A stretch of DNA of 64,000 bases from contig CANTFG010000260.1 in NCBI GenBank assembly GCA_947652605.1, forward strand, positions 62,001-126,000. Direction: 5' to 3'. Source of the DNA: Elmis aenea (taxonomy: Eukaryota; Arthropoda; Insecta; Coleoptera; Elmidae). Within the stretch, counting starts at the first letter, position 1. Every line of letters begins with the position of its first letter. Shown piece after piece: positions 52,368-62,520 of the stretch. The notes beneath the pieces were generated by a model. That model saw only the letters and a program-made list of their open reading frames with translations, did no database searches and had not been told where the DNA came from. Made by a program: the position numbers and the translations under genes.

Positions 52368-53503
52368 TGAATAACTTTGTAAATTAAATTTCAAAATAGT
52401 TGAGACAAACGGCATTATTCTAAGAAAAATAAACTCTATAACATACTAAAATTTGAACAAAATCGTATGAGCCGTTTTCGAGGAAAATTTTCAAAATTTT
52501 TAATTTTTTGAATAACTTTGGAAATTAACTTTCAAAATAGTTGAGACAAACGGCATTATACTAAGAAAAATAAACTCTATAACATACTAAAATTTGAACA
52601 AAATCGTATGAGCCGTTTTCGAGGAAAATTTTCAAAATTTTTAATTTTTTGAATAACTTTGTAAATTAAATTTCAAAATAGTTGAGACAAACGGCATTAT
52701 ACTAAGAAAAATAAACTCTATAACATACTAAAATTTGAATAAAATCGTAGGAGCCGTTTTCGAGGAAAATTTTCAAAATTTTTAATTTTTTGAATAACTT
52801 TGTAAATTAAATTTCAAAATAGTTGAGACAAACGGCATTATACTAAGAAAAATAAACTCTATAACATACTAAAATTTGAACAAAATCGTATGAGCCGTTT
52901 TCGAGGAAAATTTTCAAAATTTTTAATTTTTTGATTAACTTTGGAAATTAACTTTCAAAATAGTTGAGACAAACGGCATTATACTAAGAAAAATAAACTC
53001 TATAACATATTAAAATTTGAACAAAATCGTATGAGCCGTTTTCGAGGAAAATTTTCAAAATTTTTAATTTTTTGAATAACTTTGTAAATTAAATTTCAAA
53101 ATAGTTGAGACAAACGGCATTATTCTAAGAAAAATAAACTCTATAACATACTAAAATTTGAACAAAATCGTATGAGCCGTTTTCGAGGAAAATTTTCAAA
53201 ATTTTTAATTTTTTGAATAACTTTGGAAATTAACTTTCAAAATAGTTGAGACAAACGGCATTATACTAAGAAAAATAAACTCTATAACATACTAAAATTT
53301 GAACAAAATCGTATGAGCCGTTTTCGAGGAAAATTTTCAAAATTTTTAATTTTTTGAATAACTTCGTAAATTAAATTTCAAAATAGTTGAGACAAACGGC
53401 ATTATACTTAGAAAAATAAACTCTATAACATGCTGAAAATGAAACAAAATGTAACAAGCCGTTTTCGAAAAAAAAATTAAAATTTCCAAAATTTTTAATT
53501 TTT
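52368..53503. repeat. Segment continuing copy A at a spacing of 11423 bp
   Basis: Matches 40945-42080. GTAGGAGCC lies at 41324 and 52747, TTTTGATTAACTTTGG occurs in both, AACATATTAAAATTTG occurs in both, and the 149-bp monomer with TGAATAACTTCG follows (41932 and 53355). The spacing equals 7678 + 3745. The segment restores the part of the 7678-bp unit missing from copy B. Confidence 0.87.
53355..53503. repeat. 149-bp variant monomer, first of three close copies
   Basis: TGAATAACTTCG start, TATACTTAG, GCTGAAAATGAAACAAAATG. It belongs to the 41932 lineage. Confidence 0.85.
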
Positions 53504-54067
53504 TGAATAATTTTGTAAATTAAATTTCAAAATAGTTGAGACAAACGGCATTATACTAAGAAAAATAAACTGTATAATATACTTAAATTTGAACAAAATC
53601 GTAAGAGCCGTTTTCGAGAAAAATTTTCAAAATTTTTAATTTTTTGAATAACTTTGTAAATTAAATTTCAAAATAGTTGAGACAAACGGCATTATACTAA
53701 GAAAAATAAACTCTATAACATACTAAAATTTGAATAAAATCGTATGAGCCGTTTTCGAGGAAAATTTTCAAAATTTTTAATTTTTTGAATAACTTTGTAA
53801 ATTAAATTTCAAAATAGTTGAGACAAACGGCATTATTCTAAGAAAAATAAACTCTATAACATACTAAAATTTGAACAAAATCGTATGAGCCGTTTTCGAG
53901 GAAAATTTTCAAAATTTTTAATTTTTTGAATAACTTTGGAAATTAACTTTCAAAATAGTTGAGACAAACGGCATTATACTAAGAAAAATAAACTCTATAA
54001 CATACTAAAATTTGAACAAAATCGTATGAGCCGTTTTCGAGGAAAATTTTCAAAATTTTTAATTTTT

Positions 54068-54216
54068 TGAATAACTTCGTAAATTAAATTTCAAAATAGT
54101 TGAGACAAACGGCATTATACTTAGAAAAATAAACTCTATAACATGCTGAAAATGAAACAAAATGTAACAAGCCGTTTTCGAAAAAAAAATTAAAATTTCC
54201 AAAATTTTTAATTTTT
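54068..54216. repeat. 149-bp variant monomer, 713 bp further on
   Basis: Same marks as the 53355 monomer. No difference seen by eye. Confidence 0.85.
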
Positions 54217-54469
54217 TGAATAATTTTGTAAATTAAATTTCAAAATAGTTGAGACAAACGGCATTATACTAAGAAAAATAAACTGTATAATATACTTAAA
54301 TTTGAACAAAATCGTAAGAGCCGTTTTCGAGAAAAATTTTCAAAATTTTTAATTTTTTGAATAACTTTGTAAATTAAATTTCAAAATAGTTGAGACAAAC
54401 GGCATTATACTAAGAAAAATAAACTCTATAACATACTAAAATTTGAATAAAATCGTATGAGCCGTTTTC

Positions 54470-55410
54470 GAGGAAAATTTTCAAAATTTTTAATTTTTTG
54501 AATAACTTTGTAAATTAAATTTCAAAATAGTTGAGACAAACGGCATTATACTAAGAAAAATAAACTCTATAACATACTAAAATTTGAACAAAATCGTATG
54601 AGCCGTTTTCGAGGAAAATTTTCAAAATTTTTAATTTTTTGATTAACTTTGGAAATTAACTTTCAAAATAGTTGAGACAAACGGCATTATACTAAGAAAA
54701 ATAAACTCTATAACATATTAAAATTTGAACAAAATCGTATGAGCCGTTTTCGAGGAAAATTTTCAAAATTTTTAATTTTTTGAATAACTTTGTAAATTAA
54801 ATTTCAAAATAGTTGAGACAAACGGCATTATTCTAAGAAAAATAAACTCTATAACATACTAAAATTTGAACAAAATCGTATGAGCCGTTTTCGAGGAAAA
54901 TTTTCAAAATTTTTAATTTTTTGAATAACTTTGGAAATTAACTTTCAAAATAGTTGAGACAAACGGCATTATACTAAGAAAAATAAACTCTATAACATAC
55001 TAAAATTTGAACAAAATCGTATGAGCCGTTTTCGAGGAAAATTTTCAAAATTTTTAATTTTTTGAATAACTTCGTAAATTAAATTTCAAAATAGTTGAGA
55101 CAAACGGCATTATACTTAGAAAAATAAACTCTATAACATGCTGAAAATGAAACAAAATGTAACAAGCCGTTTTCGAAAAAAAAATTAAAATTTCCAAAAT
55201 TTTTAATTTTTTGAATAATTTTGTAAATTAAATTTCAAAATAGTTGAGACAAACGGCATTATACTAAGAAAAATAAACTGTATAATATACTTAAATTTGA
55301 ACAAAATCGTAAGAGCCGTTTTCGAGAAAAATTTTCAAAATTTTTAATTTTTTGAATAACTTTGTAAATTAAATTTCAAAATAGTTGAGACAAACGGCAT
55401 TATACTAAGA
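54470..55410. repeat. Third pass of the same segment at spacings of 995 and 1708 bp
   Basis: TTTTGATTAACTTTGG recurs (GATTAAC at 52933 and 54641, 1708 bp) and ATACTTAG recurs (54117 and 55112, 995 bp). 995 is 6 x 141 + 149 and 1708 is 713 + 995. This pass leads into block 12. Confidence 0.8.
55063..55211. repeat. 149-bp variant monomer upstream of block 12
   Basis: The 53355 lineage again (TGAATAACTTCG). It is followed by the TATAATATACTTAAATTTG monomer and the CGAGATAAATTTTC monomer that stand before blocks 2, 4, 7, 10 and 11. Confidence 0.85.
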
Positions 55411-55557
55411 AAAATAAACTGTATAACATACTAAAATTTGAACAAAATCGTAAGAGCCGTTTTCGAGATAAATTTTCAAAATTTTTAATTTTTTGAATAA
55501 CTTTGTAAATTAAATTTCAAAATAGTTGAGACAAACGGCATAATACTAAGAAAAAAA

Positions 55558-55995
55558 GGCTTTGCACTTTTTTCGACAAAAAAATCGATTTTCTTAAAAC
55601 TATAGCAAATGGCTTCAAACTTCTTATACACGTTAGTTATGAGCAAGTTAAGGATTATTAGCCCCTAAATACGATTTTTAATTTTTCGCGAAAAATGGGA
55701 AAAGTACAAAGGCTATAGTCTTTGCACTTTTTTCGACAAAAAAATCGATTTTCTTAAAACTACAGCAAATGGCTTTAAACTTCTTATACACGTTAGTTAT
55801 TAGCAAGTTAAGGATTATTAGCCCCTAAATACGATTTTTAATTTTTCGCGAAAAAAGGGAAAAGTACAAAGGCTATAGTCTTTGCACTTTTTTCGACAAA
55901 AAAAACGATTTTCTTAAAACTACAGCAAATGGCTTCAAACTTCTTATACACGTTAGTTATGAGCTAATTAAGGATTATTAGCCCCTAATTACGAT
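55558..55995. repeat. 160-bp family, block 12 (three copies)
   Basis: Three-copy structure like blocks 2 and 4, with full GGCTATAGTC linkers. Private changes disrupt palindromic elements: GCGAAAAAAGGG near 55850 for GCGAAAAATGGG, and AAAAAACGATTTTC near 55904 for AAAAATCGATTTTC. No further block follows before the end of the window. Confidence 0.92.
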
Positions 55996-56147
55996 TTTTA
56001 ATTTTTTGAATAACTTTGGAAATTAAATTTCAAAATAGTTGCGACAAACGGCATTATACTAAGAAAAATAAACTCTATAACATACTAAAATTTGAACAAA
56101 ATCGTAAGAGCCGTTTTCGAGAAAAAATTTAAAAATTTTTAATTTTT

Positions 56148-58139
56148 TGAATAACTTTGTAAATTAAATTTCAAAATAGTTGAGACAAACGGCATTATAC
56201 TAAGAAAAATAAACTCTATAACATACTGAAATTTAAACAAAATCGTAAGAGCCGTTTTCGAGAAAAATTTTCAAAATTTTTAGTTTTCTGAATAACTTTG
56301 TAAATTAACTTTCAAAATAGTTGAGACAAACGGCATTATACTAAGAAAACTAAACTCTATAACATACTAAAATTTAAACAAAATCGTATGAGCCGTTTTC
56401 GAGAAAAATTTTCAAAATTTTAAATTTTTTGAATAACTTTGTAAATTAAATTTCAAAATAGTTGAGACAAACGGCATTATACTAAGAAAAATAAACTCTA
56501 TAACATACTAAAATTTGAACAAAATCGTATGAGCTGTTTTCGAGGAAAATTTTCAAAATTTTTAATTTTTTGAATAACTTTGTAAATTAAATTTCAAAAT
56601 AGTTGAGACAAACGGCATTATACTAAGAAAAATAAACTCTATAACATACTAAAATTTGAACAAAATCGTATGAGCCGTTTTCGAGGAAAATTTTCAAAAT
56701 TTTTAATTTTTTGAATAACTTTGTAAATTAAATTTCAAAATAGTTGAGACAAACGGCATTATACTAAGAAAAATAAACTCTATAACATACTAAAATTTGA
56801 ACAAAATCGTATGAGCCGTTTTCGAGGAAAATTTTCAAAATTTTTAATTTTTTGAATAATTTTGTAAATTAAATTTCAAAATAGTTAAGACAAACCGCAT
56901 TATACTTAGAAAAATAAACTCTATAACATGCTAAAAATAGAACAAAATGTAACAAGCCGTTTTCTAAAAAAAAATTCAAAATTTTCAAAATTTTTAATTT
57001 TTTGAATAATTTTGTAAATTAAATTTCAAAATAGTTGAGACAAACGGCATTATACTAAGAAAAACAAACTCTATAACATGCTAAAATTTGAACAAAATGT
57101 AACAAGCCGTTTTCGAAAAAAAATTTCAAAATTTTTAATTTTTTGAATAACTTTGTAAATTAAATTTCAAAATAGTTGAGACAAACGGCATTATACTAAG
57201 AAAAATAAACTCTATAACATACTGAAATTTAAACAAAATCGTAAGAGCCGTTTTCGAGAAAAATTTTCAAAATTTTTAGTTTTCTGAATAACTTTGTAAA
57301 TTAACTTTCAAAATAGTTGAGACAAACGGCATTATACTAAGAAAACTAAACTCTATAACATACTAAAATTTAAACAAAATCGTATGAGCCGTTTTCGAGA
57401 AAAATTTTCAAAATTTTAAATTTTTTGAATAACTTTGTAAATTAAATTTCAAAATAGTTGAGACAAACGGCATTATACTAAGAAAAATAAACTCTATAAC
57501 ATACTAAAATTTGAACAAAATCGTATGAGCCGTTTTCGAGGAAAATTTTCAAAATTTTTAATTTTTTGAATAACTTTGTAAATTAAATTTCAAAATAGTT
57601 GAGACAAACGGCATTATACTAAGAAAAATAAACTCTATAACATACTAAAATTTGAACAAAATCGTATGAGCCGTTTTCGAGGAAAATTTTCAAAATTTTT
57701 AATTTTTTGAATAACTTTGTAAATTAAATTTCAAAATAGTTGAGACAAACGGCATTATACTAAGAAAAATAAACTCTATAACATACTAAAATTTGAACAA
57801 AATCGTATGAGCCGTTTTCGAGGAAAATTTTCAAAATTTTTAATTTTTTGAATAATTTTGTAAATTAAATTTCAAAATAGTTAAGACAAACCGCATTATA
57901 CTTAGAAAAATAAACTCTATAACATGCTAAAAATAGAACAAAATGTAACAAGCCGTTTTCTAAAAAAAAATTCAAAATTTTCAAAATTTTTAATTTTTTG
58001 AATAATTTTGTAAATTAAATTTCAAAATAGTTGAGACAAACGGCATTATACTAAGAAAAACAAACTCTATAACATGCTAAAATTTGAACAAAATGTAACA
58101 AGCCGTTTTCGAAAAAAAATTTCAAAATTTTTAATTTTT
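56148..58139. repeat. 996-bp tandem duplication (copies 56148-57143 and 57144-58139)
   Basis: Marks recur 996 bp apart: ACTGAAATTTAAAC at 56225 and 57221, GAAAACTAAACTC near 56345 and 57341, and CAAACCGCATTATACTTAG near 56890 and 57886. One difference was noticed (GAGCTGTTTTCGAGG near 56532 against GAGCCGTTTTCGAGG near 57528). Each copy contains five A-type 141-bp monomers followed by a longer variant and a B-type 141-bp monomer, so the unit spans the border between the two subfamilies. Confidence 0.9.
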
Positions 58140-59124
58140 TGAATAATTTTGTAAATTAAATTTCAAAATAGTTGAGACAAACGGCATTATACTAAGAAAA
58201 ATAAACTTTATAACATGCTAAAAATGAAACAAAATGTAACAAGCCGTTTTCGAAAAAAAAATCAAAATTTCTAAAATTTTTAATTTTTTGAATAATTTTG
58301 TAAATTAAATTTCAAAATAGTTGAGACAAACGGCATTATACTAAGAAAAAGAAACTCTATAACATGCTAAAATTTGAACTAAATGTAACAAGCCGTTTTC
58401 GAAAAAAAATTTCAAAATTTTTAATTTTTTGAATAATTTTGTAAATTAAATTTCAAAATAGTTGAGACAAACGGCATTATACTTAGAAAAATAAACTCTA
58501 TACCATGCTGAAAACGGAACAAAATGTAACGAGCTGTTTTCGAAAAAAAATTCAAAATTTCCAAAACTTTTAATTTTTTGAATAATTTTGTAAATTAAAT
58601 TTCAAAATAGTTGAGTCAAATGGCATTATACTAAAAAAAACAAACTCTATAACATGCTAAAATTTGAACAAAATGTAACAAGCCGTTTTCGAAAAAAAAT
58701 TTCAAAATTTTTAATTTTTAGAATAATTTTGTAAATTAAATTTCAAAATAGTTGAGACAAATAGCATTATACTAAGAAAAACAAACATGCTGAAAATAGA
58801 ACAAAATGTAACCTGCCGTTTCGAAAAAAAATTTCAAAATTTTTAATTTTTTGAATAATTTTGTAAATTAAATTTCAAAATAGTTGAGACAAACGGCATT
58901 ATACTTAGAAAAATAAACTCTATACCATGCTGAAAACGGAACAAAATGTAACGAGCTGTTTTCGAAAAAAAATTCAAAATTTCCAAAACTTTTAATTTTT
59001 TGAATAATTTTGTAAATTAAATTTCAAAATAGTTGAGTCAAATGGCATTATACTAAAAAAAACAAACTCTATAACATGCTAAAATTTGAACAAAATGTAA
59101 CAAGCCGTTTTCGAAAAAAAATTT

Positions 59125-62100
59125 CAAAATTTTTAATTTTTTAAATAATTTTGTAAATTAAGTTTCAAAACAGTTGAGACAAACGGCACTATACTTAGAA
59201 AAATAAACTCTATAACATGCTGAAAATGGAACTAAATGTAACGAGCCGTTTTCGAAAAAAAATTCAAAATTTCCAAAATTTTTAATTTTTTGAATAATTT
59301 TGTAAATTAAATTTCAAAATAGTTGAGACAAACGGCACTATACTTATAAAAATAAACTCTAAAACATGCTGAAAATGGAACAAAATGTAACGAGCCGTTT
59401 TCGAAAAAAAATTCAAATATTCCAAAATTTTTAATTTTTTGAATAATTTTGTAAATTAAATTTTAAAATAGTTGAGACAAATGGCAATATACTAAGAAAA
59501 ACAAACTCTATAACATGCTAAAATTTAAACAAAATGTAACAAGCCGTTTTCAAAAAAAAATTTCAAAATTTTTAATTTCTTAAATAATTTTGTAAATTAA
59601 ATTTCAAAATAGTTAAGACAAACGGCATTATACTTAGAAAAATAAACTCTATAACATGCTGAAAATGGAACAAAATGTAACAAGCCGTTTTCGAAAAAAA
59701 ATTCAAAATTTTTAAAATTTTTAATTTTTTGAATAATTTTGTAAATTAAATTTTAAAATAGTTGAGACAAATGGCAATATACTAAGAAAATTAAACTCTA
59801 TAACACGCTAAAATTTGAACAAAATGTAACAAGCCGTTTTCGAAAAAAAATTTCAAAATTTTTAATTTTTAGAATAATTTTGTAAATTAAATTTCAAAAT
59901 AGTTGAGACAAATAGCAATATACTAAGAAAAACAAACCCTATAACATGCTAAAATTTGAACAAAATGAAACAAGCCGTTTTCGAAAAAAAATTTCAAAAT
60001 TTTTAATTTTTTGAATAGTTTTGTAAATTAAGTTTCAAAACAGTTGAGACAAACGGCACTATACTTAGAAAAATAAACTCTATAACATGCTGAAAATAGA
60101 ACTAAATGTAACGAGCCGTTTTCGAAAAAAAATTCAAAATTTCCAAAATTTTTAATTTTTGAATAATTTTGTAAATTAAATTTCAAAATAGTTGAGACAA
60201 ATAGCATTATACTAAGAAAAACAGACTCTATAACATGCTAAAATTTGAACAAAATGTACGAAGCCGTTTTCGAAAAAAAATTTCAAAATTTTAAATTTTT
60301 TGAATAATTTTGTAAATTAACTTTCAAAATAGTTGACACAAACAGCATTATACTTAGAAAAATAAACTCTATACCATGCTGAAAATGGAACAAAATGTAA
60401 CGAGCCGTTTTCAAAAAAAATTTTCAAAATTTCCAAAATTTTTAATTTTTTGAATAATTTTGTAAATTAAATTTCAAAATAGTTGAGTCAAATGGCATTA
60501 TACTAAGAAAAAGAAACTCTATAACATGCTAAAATTTGAACCAAATGTAACAAGCCGTTTTCGAAAAAAAATTTCAAAATTTTTAATTTTTTTAATAATT
60601 TTGTATATTAAATTTCAAAATAGTTGAGACAAACGGCATTATACTTAGAAAAATAAACTCTATACCATGCTGAAAATGGAACAAAATGTAACGAGCCGTT
60701 TTCGAAAAAAAATTCAAAATTTCCAAAACTTTTAATTTTTTGAATAATTTTCTAAATTAAATTTCAAAATAGTTGAGTCAAATGGCATTATACTAAGAAA
60801 AACAAACTCTATAACATGCTAAAATTTGAACAAAATGTAACAAGCCGTTTTCGAAAAAAAATTTCAAAATTTTTAATTTTTACAATAATTTTGTAAATTA
60901 AATTTCAAAATAGTTGAGACAAATAGCATTATACTAAAAAAAACAAACATGCTGAAAATAGAACAAAATGTAACCTGCCGTTTTCGAAAAAAAATTTCAA
61001 AATTTTTAATTTTTTGAATAATTTTGTAAATTAAATTTCAAAATAGTTGAGTCAAATGGCATTATACTAAAAAAAACAAACTCTATAACATGCTAAAATT
61101 TGAACAAAATGTAACAAGCCGTTTTCGAAAAAAAATTTCAAAATTTTTAATTTTTAGAATAATTTTGTAAATTAAATTTCAAAATAGTTGAGACAAATAG
61201 CATTATACTAAGAAAAACAAACATGCTGAAAATAGAACAAAATGTAACCTGCCGTTTCGAAAAAAAAATTCAAAATTTTTAATTTTTTAAATAATTTTGT
61301 AAATTAAGTTTCAAAACAGTTGAGACAAACGGCACTATACTTAGAAAAATAAACTCTATAACATGCTGAAAATGGAACTAAATGTAACGAGCCGTTTTCG
61401 AAAAAAAATTCAAAATTTCCAAAATTTTTAATTTTTTGAATAATTTTGTAAATTAAATTTCAAAATAGTTGAGACAAACGGCACTATACTTATAAAAATA
61501 AACTCTAAAACATGCTGAAAATGGAACAAAATGTAACGAGCCGTTTTCGAAAAAAAATTCAAATATTCCAAAATTTTTAATTTTTTGAATAATTTTGTAA
61601 ATTAAATTTTAAAATAGTTGAGACAAATGGCAATATACTAAGAAAAACAAACTCTATAACATGCTAAAATTTAAACAAAATGTAACAAGCCGTTTTCAAA
61701 AAAAAATTTCAAAATTTTTAATTTCTTAAATAATTTTGTAAATTAAATTTCAAAATAGTTAAGACAAACGGCATTATACTTAGAAAAATAAACTCTATAA
61801 CATGCTGAAAATGGAACAAAATGTAACAAGCCGTTTTCGAAAAAAAATTCAAAATTTTTAAAATTTTTAATTTTTTGAATAATTTTGTAAATTAAATTTC
61901 AAAATAGTTGAGACAAACGGCAATATACTAAGAAAAACCAACTCTATAACACGCTAAAATTTGAACAAAATGTAACAAGCCGTTTTCGAAAAAAAATTTC
62001 AAAATTTTTAATTTTTAGAATAATTTTGTAAATTAAATTTCAAAATAGTTGAGACAAATAGCAATATACTAAGAAAAACAAACCCTATAACATGCTAAAA

Positions 62101-62520
62101 TTTGAACAAAATGAAACAAGCCGTTTTCGAAAAAAAATTTCAAAATTTTTAATTTTTTGAATAGTTTTGTAAATTAAGTTTCAAAACAGTTGAGACAAAC
62201 GGCACTATACTTAGAAAAATAAACTCTATACCATGCTGAAAATAGAACTAAATGTAACGAGCCGTTTTCGAAAAAAAATTCAAAATTTCCAAAATTTTTA
62301 ATTTTTGAATAATTTTGTAAATTAAATTTCAAAATAGTTGAGACAAATAGCATTATACTAAGAAAAACAGACTCTATAACATGCTAAAATTTGAACAAAA
62401 TGTACGAAGCCGTTTTCGAAAAAAAATTTCAAAATTTTAAATTTTTTGAATAATTTTGTAAATTAACTTTCAAAATAGTTGACACAAACAGCATTATACT
62501 TAGAAAAATAAACTCTATAC
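59125..62520. repeat. Repeat pair 2146 bp apart (about 59125-60380 and 61271-62520)
   Basis: CAGTTGAGACAAACGGCACT lies at 59171 and 61317 and again at 60041 and 62187, both 2146 bp apart. Several substitutions separate the copies (for example GAAAATTAAACTC near 59785 against GAAAAACCAACTC near 61931). 2146 is one dimer (291 bp) longer than the 1855-bp repeat nearby. Confidence 0.78.

Larger units (their letters stand above)
53045..54540. repeat. 713-bp tandem repeat (two copies, five monomers including one of 149 bp)
   Basis: Copies at about 53045-53757 and 53758-54470, matching to about 54540. CATTATTCTAAG recurs at 53118 and 53831 and ATACTTAG at 53404 and 54117. 713 equals 4 x 141 + 149. 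The monomer containing AATTTGAATAAAATCGTATG marks the join. Confidence 0.82.
30035..56147. repeat. Mosaic region: 141-bp array interspersed with 160-bp blocks and 149-bp variant monomers
   Basis: Ordinary 141-bp monomers form the matrix, many of the GTATGAGCCGTTTTCGAGG type with alternating TTTGTAAATTAAATTTC and TTTGGAAATTAACTTTC. Into this are set twelve short blocks of the 156-160-bp family and nine 149-bp variant monomers, always in the same orientation. The mixed units are themselves repeated as large higher-order repeats. Stretches between the blocks contain only satellite monomers. Confidence 0.93.

Noticed and set aside
30035..55995. 160-bp blocks as diverged 141-bp monomers
   Set aside because: Apart from the shared ATTTTTAATTTTT tract and general AT richness, no co-linear similarity is visible, so it is treated as a separate family.
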